64,000 nt of DNA from Rhizobium sp. R634 (lineage in GTDB: Bacteria > Pseudomonadota > Alphaproteobacteria > Rhizobiales > Rhizobiaceae). Every line of letters begins with the position of its first letter. Positions within the stretch are counted from its first letter, which is position 1. The stretch lies in the NCBI RefSeq assembly GCF_002211305.1, contig NZ_LOKW01000029.1:238763-302762 (forward strand), written 5' to 3'. Of the stretch, positions 43,811 through 52,896 are shown in pieces. The notes under the pieces are model-generated. The model worked only from the letters and a program-made list of their open reading frames with translations. It was not told the origin of the DNA and ran no database searches. A program made the translations under genes and the position numbers.

Positions 43811-45091
43811 ATGATTTTTTCTTCGCTTCGAAGAATGATGGCACTTCTCGCACTGCTCGGCTTTATGCAATCGTGCTCGTCGGTGTATTCATCGTCGGCG
43901 CTAGAAGCCTCTGTGAGTTCGGGAACATCGAATTGCGATGCCAACATGGGGACGTACTTCCTTCCCAAAGGAGAGCTTTCGTTCGTTGTGCTGAAGAAGC
44001 CGACGACGGGATTAACCAGCTTCCGATATGACATGAAGGCCGAGGTCGGCAACGCGGGCACTGACGGCCTATCGGTCGTCATGGTGCCGGACGAACGGCA
44101 TCAGTATTGCCTGGATTTTAAGCCCAACTCCTTTTACTCAGACGTTGTCCGTGCTCAGCGGACCGATAAAGGGCTTTTGACGAGCGTCTACAGCAATGTC
44201 GAGGATCAGAGCAAAACCATCGTTGAGGATGCCGCCCGGGGAATCGCATTGACGATTGCCGCAGAGTCCCGGCTGGCCAACAGAGATTTCTTGGTCGGCG
44301 ACTCCGCAGCCGTGGTTCACATGAAGATGCAGTTCGATCCCTTTGATCTGGACCGCATCACCAGCGTAAACCGCACCCTCGAAAAAAGTGGCTACTGCAT
44401 CTACATCGACCCCAGCAACGACCCGTTCGTGCCTTTCTGGATGCGAAACCAGTGCGCGGCAACTCCCCGGCTTGTGGCCTACAAATCCAAAGACGACGCC
44501 GAGGAAATATTCAGCTCGGCAGGCTACGCAGCAGGCGAGGGCCGCTTCGGAATTCTATACAAACCAGCGCTAAGCCACACGCTCGTCATTCTGAAGCGCG
44601 ACGACCCAACATCGGTAAAGCCTTGGCGCATCTGGAAACGCCAGATTGTCGAACTGCCGAACCGAGCACCTGTCTTCATGCTCCAGGTAAGCCGCGGCTT
44701 CTTCACAGGCCGCAAAACCGACATCAGCTTTGAAAACGGCATGCTGGCGAGCGTCCAGATCGACAAGAAGAGCGAGCTGAAGGCCGTATCGGAAGCGTTC
44801 GTCAATGTCGTCAGTATTGCCGTACGAATTCCAGCCAAAGCACTCATTATCGGGACGAATGAAGCGCAAAACCAAGAGGCGCTGATCAGGGCAAACCAAG
44901 CACTTTTGCAGGCCTACGCACAATTGGAGGCCGAGCAGAGAAAACAGGCGAACCTGAAGTACGGTCCGGGTGAGGACGGGCAACCTCGCACAAGTGCGGC
45001 ACGAGCGAGGGCCGCATGCTTGGAATATGCAGACCTGAGCGCTGCCGATGACCCCAGCGCGTGGTGCCAAGACAAGGTCGAAACGCAATGA
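43811..45091 (+). CDS. Lipoprotein of unknown function, paralogue 2
   Basis: The ATG at 43811 lies 2 nt after the previous stop and gives 426 residues with a lipoprotein signal (MMALLALLGFMQSC). It repeats the motif order of paralogue 1 (CDANMGTYFLP, YCLDFKPNSF, DPFDL, GYCIYI, KRDDP). The C-terminal tail (ALLQAYAQLEAEQRKQAN) is coiled-coil-like. ATGA overlap with the trypsin gene indicates coupled expression. Confidence 0.68.
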   Translation: MIFSSLRRMMALLALLGFMQSCSSVYSSSALEASVSSGTSNCDANMGTYFLPKGELSFVVLKKPTTGLTSFRYDMKAEVGNAGTDGLSVVMVPDERHQYCLDFKPNSFYSDVVRAQRTDKGLLTSVYSNVEDQSKTIVEDAARGIALTIAAESRLANRDFLVGDSAAVVHMKMQFDPFDLDRITSVNRTLEKSGYCIYIDPSNDPFVPFWMRNQCAATPRLVAYKSKDDAEEIFSSAGYAAGEGRFGILYKPALSHTLVILKRDDPTSVKPWRIWKRQIVELPNRAPVFMLQVSRGFFTGRKTDISFENGMLASVQIDKKSELKAVSEAFVNVVSIAVRIPAKALIIGTNEAQNQEALIRANQALLQAYAQLEAEQRKQANLKYGPGEDGQPRTSAARARAACLEYADLSAADDPSAWCQDKVETQ

Positions 45092-46179
45092 CCCATTCCG
45101 GAGGCCAGTCGCCTCTAGCATTCGCGTTTCTGACTATGTTCGGAATCGCGCAGGCTCAGGACGAAAGTGCTGGACTGCGCATTCGATATGGCGATGCAGC
45201 ACAGGTCCCACCGGAGGCCGGGGACACCATAGTCGCCACTGACACGGATACAGTAGCCGATCTGAAATCAAGATCTCAGAACAATCCGCAGGCCAGGGTC
45301 GCGAACGGTGTGGACGTTAGCCTTTCCAACTTTTCAGAAGTAGTGAAGATTGAATTCAGTGACGCGCGGGGCCGCCACGCCTGCACAGGAGTGCTGCTAT
45401 CTCCTGACGCGGTCCTCACAGCTGGCCATTGCGGCTGTGGTCGTTCCTACCAGGTTTCAATCCAGACCGCCCCCGTCGAGACAGCGGGCGACAAGGCTTT
45501 CTCCGCACTCAAGGTCGAAAGCGGCCCGTTCCTGTTTCCCGGTTACAGTTGCTCGTATCCGGATCGCACAGGCATTGGACACGATCTCTCTCTCATTCGG
45601 CTGAAACCGATCAGGAAGAGTGAGGCGGATCAGTTCGAACTGGACGACGGCGCTGGGGTAGCACTGAGCTTTCCAGTCATTCGGTCAGGCATAAAGCTCC
45701 TGTCGGATCGACGGCTAAAGAGCCTCTTTATCCTCGGCTTCGGCCGAACCGAAACTGGCGCTATCGCAAAAAACCTGCAGGGCGCTAATGTCAGCCTCAT
45801 ATCGCGGCATTGTATCGTCGGCTACGTCTTTATGAGTTATTGCGCCAGCTTCAGGGAATTCGCCATGGGTCGCAACTCCAACACTCCGGGCATCGCGCCT
45901 GACAGTTGTGGCGGAGACAGTGGAGGCCCGGCCTATCGAATGGATACAGACCTTGTGATCGACGCAGAGGGCTTTTTTACCTTGCAGATAAGCAAGCGGA
46001 CGCTGGTCGGAATCGTCTCTCGCGCACTTGCCGGTGTGGTTCATCCCTATCGAGGATATTGTGGCGGCGGCGGGATCTATACGACGGTCGGAACACGGCC
46101 CGTACTCGACTGGCTCCGCTCGCAAAAGGTCTCTTTCATCTACGATCCCAACCCCACCTACAGCCCTGAGGGAGGTTGA
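45088..46179 (+). CDS. Exported trypsin-like serine protease 1 (S1 family), probable zymogen
   Basis: The 363-residue protein has a signal peptide ending GIAQAQ-DES. The S1 triad is His114 (LTAGHCGCG), Asp166 (GHDLSLIRL) and Ser278 (DSCGGDSGGP). Asp272, six residues before the serine, is the S1-pocket Asp of trypsin and predicts cleavage after Lys/Arg. The mature domain probably starts at QAR-VANG (cut after Arg70), so about 45 residues form a propeptide. It lies between the lipoproteins and the caspase. Confidence 0.88.
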   Translation: MTHSGGQSPLAFAFLTMFGIAQAQDESAGLRIRYGDAAQVPPEAGDTIVATDTDTVADLKSRSQNNPQARVANGVDVSLSNFSEVVKIEFSDARGRHACTGVLLSPDAVLTAGHCGCGRSYQVSIQTAPVETAGDKAFSALKVESGPFLFPGYSCSYPDRTGIGHDLSLIRLKPIRKSEADQFELDDGAGVALSFPVIRSGIKLLSDRRLKSLFILGFGRTETGAIAKNLQGANVSLISRHCIVGYVFMSYCASFREFAMGRNSNTPGIAPDSCGGDSGGPAYRMDTDLVIDAEGFFTLQISKRTLVGIVSRALAGVVHPYRGYCGGGGIYTTVGTRPVLDWLRSQKVSFIYDPNPTYSPEGG

Positions 46180-46180
46180 A

Positions 46181-48148
46181 GTGATAATCTGGCGTGGCGC
46201 GAAACGTGTCGGAGCAATTGCTCGATGCTTTGCAAGGCTCGAAGGTGATTGGGCTGTCCGCGTCTCTCATATCGTGATTGGCGCTGTGATCGTGTACTTG
46301 GTTGGCACCGCTCTCGAAGCTGCGCAGCCTAAATACATGCAGGAGAGAGCTCCAACCTATCACGCCTTCATCTTCGGGAACGACGACTACGACTCGTTGC
46401 CTCAGATCAAGAGCGCCGCCCGCGATCTTGACCAAATGAGAGAGTACTTCACGAATGCTAAGTACCGGATCTGGGACATGGACGGCGCTGGCCGGTTCAG
46501 ATCTGTCGATCAGTTCTACAAATATATGAAGGACGCGCTGGAAGCGATTCAGCCGGGAGACGTTGTCGTCCTCTATTACTCTGGACACGGGTTTCACTAC
46601 GGCAGCCAGGACTGGCTTGTCCCTCTCGACTATCCGACGGGGACCGTCGACCAACAACTGCTGTTCAAACATGCGGTCGGGCTCAACGACATTATTGCCG
46701 GACTTGCCAAACGCCGCATCGACTACGCGGTCGCAATCATAGATGCATGCCGAACCCAACCCGCGTTCCCCTTCAAAGAGCAGGGTGGAACAACGGTCAT
46801 TGGCGAGCCACGTCTGCCAGGATTCAGCTACACAGGACCGTCACTCATAGCCTGGAGCATCGGCGTTCCCACCTATACAGGCGGGTCAGCCATCGGCACG
46901 GATTCGGATGGCGAAATGAGCCTATATACCGGAATCCTACTCAAAGCCCTGAAAAAAAAGCCTCGTATCAGCGAACTGCAGACGGAACTGTCCATCGCTG
47001 TCCACCACCTCGTCGTCGAGGGAAAGATCCCTTCAGGTGCAATCGACCCCCGCTTCTTCAATTCGAGAGACTTCACGTTCGATACCAAGCAAGACCCCGC
47101 GACCGCCGACAAGCAAAAGCGCGAATGGCAAACTACGATGGCCGAACCGTCGAGGCTCAACGTGAGTGACTACCTCATCGGCAATCCAGGCAGCGTCTTC
47201 TCGTCGGCCGCATGGAAATACATCGACGACCATGCCGCGGAACCCGAGGACGCTAGCGGCAGCAGCCTGACTTCAGCCGATGCGATCGACAACTCGTTTC
47301 CCGAAGCGTTGCGGACCGGCAAGATGATAGCGATCGCAACGTCAGGATTTGACGTCAACTTCCCGAGGAACACGATCGGGCTCCCAGCGGTCAGTCCGTC
47401 ACTTCTTGAGAACGCGATCGCCTATGTGGACCGAGCTGGCGATATCAACGAAGCATATGGCGCTCGATATCAGGCCAAGGGCTCCAAGCTGAATTTCGAC
47501 ATAGACATGATTGGGGCCGCCGGCGCGGTGGCCGTCAACACGGGTCAAATCTCCAGACCGGCTCCAAGTGTGTCTGCACCACCCACATTCACATTCGGCC
47601 GTTCGTCTTCAATCCAGATCGACAGTACCTTCTTCGAAGACAGCAGCGGGAAGCTATACGCGGAACTCACCCCGGGCCAGGAGACCGGTGGCGATCTGAC
47701 ATCGAGAGTTTGGGCTGATTTCAATTATCGCGGGGAAACCCAGCCCTCCTACAACATCTTGAACCGCGCTCTTCGCGAGGTCGTGCTTGACCAAACGGCG
47801 TTGGATAGCGACTCGATCGCCAAGATAACCAAAGACGTCATCCAATCGAGCAAGGACGTCTTGTGGGTGTCTATCGCTGTCGAATACCGGCCACCCGACC
47901 TTTCTGGATACCAAAAGCGAAGGATAGAAGCAGAAACCGGTGCGGTCGCAGCGGCCGTCAAACGCGATCTGGAGGACGCGCTGCAAATGGACCGGGTTGC
48001 CTTGGCGGAGGCACGGCTGCGTGCTCAGGACGCTCGGATCCAGCTTATAAAAGCAGGAATTTCCGGAAAGCGGATAACTTCAGTCAGTGCCGAGCCAGGG
48101 GAGGCGATTGGCAACGGCGTCCGCCTGCGGTTCTTCGGTACGCGTTAA
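46181..48148 (+). CDS. Membrane-anchored caspase-like peptidase (C14 family)
   Basis: The GTG start at 46181 follows GGGAGGTTG and gives 655 residues. A basic N terminus and one membrane helix (about 30-47, HIVIGAVIVYLVGTALEAA) precede the caspase domain: YHAFIFGNDDYDSL, VVVLYYSGHGFHY with His136 and YAVAIIDACRTQ with Cys190. The long C-terminal half is unassigned and ends in a coiled, Ala/Arg-rich segment (about 585-640). By the positive-inside pattern (basic N terminus) the caspase probably faces the periplasm, next to the trypsins. A long upstream extension overlaps the trypsin gene and is rejected. Confidence 0.85.
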   Translation: MIIWRGAKRVGAIARCFARLEGDWAVRVSHIVIGAVIVYLVGTALEAAQPKYMQERAPTYHAFIFGNDDYDSLPQIKSAARDLDQMREYFTNAKYRIWDMDGAGRFRSVDQFYKYMKDALEAIQPGDVVVLYYSGHGFHYGSQDWLVPLDYPTGTVDQQLLFKHAVGLNDIIAGLAKRRIDYAVAIIDACRTQPAFPFKEQGGTTVIGEPRLPGFSYTGPSLIAWSIGVPTYTGGSAIGTDSDGEMSLYTGILLKALKKKPRISELQTELSIAVHHLVVEGKIPSGAIDPRFFNSRDFTFDTKQDPATADKQKREWQTTMAEPSRLNVSDYLIGNPGSVFSSAAWKYIDDHAAEPEDASGSSLTSADAIDNSFPEALRTGKMIAIATSGFDVNFPRNTIGLPAVSPSLLENAIAYVDRAGDINEAYGARYQAKGSKLNFDIDMIGAAGAVAVNTGQISRPAPSVSAPPTFTFGRSSSIQIDSTFFEDSSGKLYAELTPGQETGGDLTSRVWADFNYRGETQPSYNILNRALREVVLDQTALDSDSIAKITKDVIQSSKDVLWVSIAVEYRPPDLSGYQKRRIEAETGAVAAAVKRDLEDALQMDRVALAEARLRAQDARIQLIKAGISGKRITSVSAEPGEAIGNGVRLRFFGTR

Positions 48149-48161
48149 AGGAGGGACTCAC

Positions 48162-49175
48162 ATGCCAAGATTTCTCGCGAGCCTGTTCGCCGCGTTGGCG
48201 TTAGCGATGTCCACGGCTGTCGCGTTGTCACAGGAAGCCAAGTACGCCGACATCTTGGAGGGAGAAGCCGCCAGACAAGGAGTACGTCCGGTTCCCTGTC
48301 CGCCCGACACAGCGGACTGCAGCGGCTCACTGGTACCCAAAATCATAAACGGCAGGCGTGCCGATCCCGGCATGTTTCCGTGGTCGGTTTCCATCGGCAA
48401 AGCCAATGCGACCAATTTTAGAGGGCACCAGTGCGGTGGCACTCTGATTAGCGATCGCTTTATCCTGTCGGCGGCCCATTGTTTTCCAGATACCGCCCAG
48501 CCCGAAAGCTTCCGCATCCAGATGGGAACGGTCGAACTTGGTGGCTACACGGACGCGGCCGTCGTAAAGAGGATCCTGATCCAAAAGCATTTCAACCGCG
48601 CGACAAACGAAGCGGATGTCGCGCTGCTGGAACTTGCCACTCCAATAGTGGAGAACACCTTTCTTGGATGGATACCGATCCAGGATCAAGCCGGGTTTGA
48701 CAGCAGCGGGCACGAGAGCAGCGGCGACCGCCTTCAATACACGTTGACAGGTTTTGGCTACATCGGGCCTGGAAAAAGCCCCGTACGACTGCAGTTTTCC
48801 AGTGAGGTGCCCTCCCTAACCACCGCCGAATGCCATGAACTGAAAGTGTGGGACGACACGATTTTTGGAAACACCCTCAAGCCTGACATGATTTGTGCAG
48901 GCGACACCAACAACGTCGATGGCTCAGATGCGTGCAAGGGCGACAGTGGTGGCGGCTTGATCCTTCCACAATCCGCCGGGAAACCGGTTGTCGCGGGAAT
49001 CGTTTCGCGTGGTGCCTTGCCCGACGGTTCGCTCGACTGCACACAGCAGCCCTTGAGGGTCGGTGTCTACACCCGCATCTCTGCTTACACCGCCGAGATC
49101 GCGGCTTGCATTGACGGCGATGGCTCCAAGTGTGAATTCGTGATCCCGGGACAACAGACCGGGGCGGTTCACTAG
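48162..49175 (+). CDS. Exported trypsin-like serine protease 2 (S1 family), probable zymogen
   Basis: The ATG at 48162 follows AAAGGAGGGA and gives 337 residues with a signal peptide ending VALSQ-EAK. The propeptide runs to VPK-IINGRRADPG, a textbook trypsinogen activation site (cut after Lys60). The triad is His106 (SAAHCF), Asp152 (EADVALLEL) and Ser262 (DACKGDSGGG), with Asp256 at the base of the specificity pocket. It thus cleaves after Lys/Arg and could activate itself or trypsin 1. It is the last gene of the operon. Confidence 0.9.
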   Translation: MPRFLASLFAALALAMSTAVALSQEAKYADILEGEAARQGVRPVPCPPDTADCSGSLVPKIINGRRADPGMFPWSVSIGKANATNFRGHQCGGTLISDRFILSAAHCFPDTAQPESFRIQMGTVELGGYTDAAVVKRILIQKHFNRATNEADVALLELATPIVENTFLGWIPIQDQAGFDSSGHESSGDRLQYTLTGFGYIGPGKSPVRLQFSSEVPSLTTAECHELKVWDDTIFGNTLKPDMICAGDTNNVDGSDACKGDSGGGLILPQSAGKPVVAGIVSRGALPDGSLDCTQQPLRVGVYTRISAYTAEIAACIDGDGSKCEFVIPGQQTGAVH

Positions 49176-49604
49176 TAGACCTAAAGGTTGACCGAAGCAG
49201 GCAACGGCAGAGCTGATAAGCGCTTCGAAAACTAGCGGCGGTTGCTGTCTGGTCCGCAGTGGGCGCGGCGGGCCGCCACGGCAATCGGATAGGGTGTTCA
49301 AGGGCTGCTCCGCCCGCCGCGGCGAAGGTTCCCTTGCGGCGGCCGCTCGCAAGCGGCACACCAGCCCCTCCCAAGAGTGCTGGCTTTGCAAGCCATCCCT
49401 TGCGCAGGTCGGGTAAGGAATCGGACAGAAGGCTTGATGTTGACTTCAGGTCCGCGCGAGCGGCGAAGATTCGGTGCTACCCAGGCTCATGCCCGGGCTC
49501 AAACAGAAACCTGGATCCACATTGCTTGTCCGCCTTGAAGGCATTCGAACCATCGACCAGCCGATAATCGTCGTGCGGCATATCGTTGGTTAATGGAACC
49601 ATAA
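49176..49604. other. Intergenic region at the right edge of the protease island
   Basis: There is no supported gene. It may contain the missing 5' side of the vapC remnant's former operon, but neither antitoxin nor toxin N terminus is visible. Confidence 0.45.
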
Positions 49605-49952
49605 AAAGACCGGCAGCCGGCTACCGATGCCCCCTGCCCGGCGCCGTCGCTGTTCTTCTTCGAGATCCGTAACATTCTGGCGATGTCAGAACGCCGTGGC
49701 CGGCTGCCTGCCGGCGGCGCGTTGGTCAATATGGAACGGGTGCGCCGGCTGCCGCTCGACGACGCCGGTATTGGTGGCGACAGTTATGTCCTGCTATTGA
49801 CCGCCAATCATGGCTTGAGTGCCTATGATGCCGCCTATCTTACGCTTGCCCTCAACCGCAGCGTTGCGCTTGCCACACTCGATAGAAAACTGGCCACTGC
49901 TGCCCGAAAGGAAGGCGTGACGGTTCTCGGGCCATTCGCCCATGGCGACTAA
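49605..49952 (+). pseudogene. vapC: 5'-truncated VapC-type PIN-domain toxin
   Basis: The frame open from 49605 encodes APSLFFFEIRNILAMSERRGRLPAGGA and then LSAYDAAYLTLALNRSVALATLDRKL, the C-terminal two thirds of a VapC ribonuclease. The N-terminal strand with the first catalytic Asp is absent: an in-frame stop precedes this piece and no other frame supplies it. No vapB antitoxin is upstream. An internal ATG at 49683 would only give an 89-residue fragment. The end overlaps the recombinase start by 11 nt. Confidence 0.78.
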
Positions 49953-51090
49953 GCGGCCAGTCGGCGACGCCGTCGATCGCCGTATCCACCAACTCGATAC
50001 GATTGCCGCCGTGCTGCCTATGGAGCGCCGAGACGAGCTTGCCGAGCTTTTGACCGACCAAGACGTCGAAACTTTGCGGCATCTCGTCAATGGGGGCATG
50101 GGTGAAAACACGCTGCGGGCGCTGACATCGGATCTCGCTTATCTGCAGGCCTGGTCGCTGGTGGCAACCGGCAGATCCCTGCCCTGGCCGGCGCCGGAAG
50201 CCCTTCTTCTGAAATTCGTCGCCCACCATCTCTGGCAGCCCGAGCAGCGCGACATCGACTCTCACCACGGCATGCCGGCCGAGGTCGAGCAAAGCTTGCG
50301 CGACCAGCGCTTCCTTCGCTCCTCCGGCCCGCATGCCCCCGATACGGTGCGCCGGCGGCTTGCGAGCTGGTCGACGCTGACGAAATGGCGCGGGCTGAGC
50401 GGCGTCTTCTCGTCCCCTGCTCTCAAGTCGGCGATCCGGTTGGCAGTGCGTGCAACACCAAGGCCCCGAAAGCGCAAGAGCGCCAAGGCGGTGACCGGCG
50501 ACGTGCTGGCCAAGCTGCTCGCGACCTGCAGTAACGACAGCCTTCGTGACATCCGCGACCGGGCGATTTTAATGGTTGCCTTCGCGTCCGGCGGTCGCCG
50601 GCGCAGCGAGATCGCGGGATTGCGCAGGGAGCAGCTCACCGCCGAGCCGGCTATCGCGGTCGAGAACGGCCCTGCCCTCCCCTCTCTCGCCATTCATCTC
50701 GGCCGTACGAAAACGAGCGGAGCGGACCACGACGAGGTCGTCTATCTCACCGGCCGACCAGTCGAGGCTTTAAATGCCTGGCTCGCGGCTGCCAAGATCG
50801 ACACTGGCAGCATCTTCCGAAAAGTCGACCGATGGGGCAATCTCTCCCGTCGCCCGCTCGATCCGAAGGCGGTCAACGACATCGTCAAGCAGCGCGCCGC
50901 TCTGGCGGAGCTCGATCCTGCGGAATTTTCGGCGCACGGTCTGCGGTCAGGTTATCTTACCGAAGCAGCCAATCGCGGCATCCCACTGCCCGAGGCGATG
51001 GAGCAGTCGCGGCATCGATCGGTGCAGCAGGCGTCGAGCTATTACAACAACGCGACGCGGCGGAGTGGCAGGGCCACCCGAATGCTATGA
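49942..51090 (+). CDS. Tyrosine recombinase / phage-type integrase
   Basis: The 382-residue protein has an N-terminal SAM-like region (about 25-170) and a catalytic domain with Arg in SGGRRRSEIAGL, HGLRSG (H-x2-R), and a late His/Tyr pair in SRHRSVQQASSYYNNA. It can therefore still be active. Its start lies inside the vapC remnant. It is the only recombinase in the window and a candidate for having moved the neighbouring accessory DNA; no flanking att repeats were recognised. Confidence 0.9.
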   Translation: MATKRPVGDAVDRRIHQLDTIAAVLPMERRDELAELLTDQDVETLRHLVNGGMGENTLRALTSDLAYLQAWSLVATGRSLPWPAPEALLLKFVAHHLWQPEQRDIDSHHGMPAEVEQSLRDQRFLRSSGPHAPDTVRRRLASWSTLTKWRGLSGVFSSPALKSAIRLAVRATPRPRKRKSAKAVTGDVLAKLLATCSNDSLRDIRDRAILMVAFASGGRRRSEIAGLRREQLTAEPAIAVENGPALPSLAIHLGRTKTSGADHDEVVYLTGRPVEALNAWLAAAKIDTGSIFRKVDRWGNLSRRPLDPKAVNDIVKQRAALAELDPAEFSAHGLRSGYLTEAANRGIPLPEAMEQSRHRSVQQASSYYNNATRRSGRATRML

Positions 51091-51271
51091 ATGCCCCGCC
51101 CGGCGGGTAGCAGGCCGCGCAACCGCCGATCGCCAGGCAGGCTATCGGCTACCTCTTCTCCCGCCTTCTGGCTAGAATGATCAAAGTGAGAATGACTTTT
51201 TCAAGCCCTCGGTAAATCGGCGATCCACATAGTGTGCGGACTTAGCATACGGACGATCAAGGAGATTAAAA

Positions 51272-52237
51272 TTGCGTGGTGATCCGCCAAACGACAGAGA
51301 GCCTTTTCGGTATGTTAAATTCGCATGGGACGACTTGAGCAATTTGCCGCCGGTTGGAAAGCTCGACTATGGCCCTAAAGGCGGGGGTGCTTTCCGAATG
51401 TTCGAGGAGGGCACGATCGAAGGAACACACATACGTGCGTTTCCCGCGATAAAGAAAAAGGAAAATCTTCCGGCATTAGGGCAGTGCGTCTATTGTCATC
51501 GAAAGGCCGACGATAACGGGAAACCGCTTAAGCTGACGAGTGAGCATGTCATCCCCGAGTTTCTCGGTGTTGGACTAGAACTTCCGGCCGCGTCCTGCGC
51601 TGAATGCCAGAAGGCAACAGCTGACTTCGAATCTGCGATCGCAACATCCATGTTCGATCCCGTTCGAAAGATGCTTCTCCTGAAAGGAAAAGGTGGCGTC
51701 TTGGAGAAGACTAATTTTCCCCTCGACGTCGGCAGAGAAACCACGCGACATGAGTTCATACCGCTGCGGCACTATCCGACAATCTTGTTGATGCCCAACT
51801 TCTTTCCTGCAGCATCCTACAGCCGCAGATCCCCTTTATCTGACGATCTGTTCAACATCCTAATGTTCAACATCAACGCCGAGCCAGAGTATCTAAAACA
51901 ATACGCACTCGAAGATTTTTCTACCCAGGCAATCGATCTCGTCCACTTCTCGCAGATGATCGCCAAGATCGCGCATGTTTACGGCACCCACCGGTTCGAA
52001 GCCTTTAGGCCCACTGTCGCTGATTTCGTGCGCACTACCTATCCTCCGGGAAGCCCCGTACTCGGTCACCTGGAGCACGTTGGTTGCCTATGGCAGCGCA
52101 AGCTACCCCCAACTGACAATCTTCATGAGATCGAGGTTGGAGCGATGCATTGGCAGGGCAAAGCAATGACCTGCATTCGGGTGCAGCTGTTTGCGGCGTA
52201 CGGCATGCGGTCGTACTATGTGACGATTGGCGAATGA
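51272..52237 (+). CDS. HNH-type nuclease-like protein (321 aa)
   Basis: The TTG start at 51272 has AAGGAG at 51259-51264. Residues 72-112 hold CVYCHRK, then EHVIPEFLG (His92) and CAECQ: two CxxC pairs around an EH-I-P motif, as in zinc-stabilised HNH endonucleases. The rest (about 130-321) is unassigned. It is encoded alone, downstream of the recombinase, and could be a defence nuclease or mobile-element passenger. Confidence 0.65.
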   Translation: MRGDPPNDREPFRYVKFAWDDLSNLPPVGKLDYGPKGGGAFRMFEEGTIEGTHIRAFPAIKKKENLPALGQCVYCHRKADDNGKPLKLTSEHVIPEFLGVGLELPAASCAECQKATADFESAIATSMFDPVRKMLLLKGKGGVLEKTNFPLDVGRETTRHEFIPLRHYPTILLMPNFFPAASYSRRSPLSDDLFNILMFNINAEPEYLKQYALEDFSTQAIDLVHFSQMIAKIAHVYGTHRFEAFRPTVADFVRTTYPPGSPVLGHLEHVGCLWQRKLPPTDNLHEIEVGAMHWQGKAMTCIRVQLFAAYGMRSYYVTIGE

Positions 52238-52352
52238 GATGAGGCAGGTCAGTAGCGCCTGTGGGCAGGCACTGTATCGGCCGATGGCGTTGCCCCCGAA
52301 GCCACCAGTGAGAGAAGCCTTCCCCGTTAAACTAGCAAGGTACTAGTCTAGC

Positions 52353-52646
52353 CTAGAAATGCACGTCGCCCTGCTTGGTTCTAAGCAGACCCGAGCTTGC
52401 GCTTCGAAAGCCGATGCTGAAGTCGCCCGATAGTCCGAGGGAAAACAGGTCGATCCCAGTCCAACCCGACTTGTTGTCGTGGCGGTAGGTCCTGACTTCT
52501 TTGCCGTTCTCGTCTGCAAAAACCCAGTCAAACGGACCGGCATTGACGAACTCCACGTCGACGCTTCTTGGTTTTACAAACACGCGCTTACCGTCGATCC
52601 ACAGCTCGCTCGAAAATTCCCCTGCCCCAAAATGAAAATCGTCCAT
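52353..52646 (-). CDS. Small hypothetical protein (97 aa)
   Basis: The ATG at 52646 follows GGAGGAGAAC; longer in-frame starts overlap this ribosome site. The sequence (GEFSSELWIDGKRVFVKP, then DVEFVNAGPFDWVFADENG) looks like a soluble beta-rich domain. No family is recognised and neighbours give no hint. Confidence 0.5.
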   Translation of the reverse strand: MDDFHFGAGEFSSELWIDGKRVFVKPRSVDVEFVNAGPFDWVFADENGKEVRTYRHDNKSGWTGIDLFSLGLSGDFSIGFRSASSGLLRTKQGDVHF

Positions 52647-52896
52647 ATCGTTCTCCTCCATTGCGACGCTCACGCTGCCTCACCGGGCACGACCTAAGAT
52701 CCGACTTCGCGTGGCGTCACGGTGTCAACCATCACCACAAAGTGCGCAGCTGTATTCTGCTGGGTCTCGACGGCGCCAGCAACCGTGCTGGCCGATCGAG
52801 GTATGTGGTAGTAAGGCACGCCACCGACTTTGAGCGGCAACAGATTATCCAGATCGGCTCGCCGGAGCGGTCAGACTTAAACGACCTGCACTTCTG

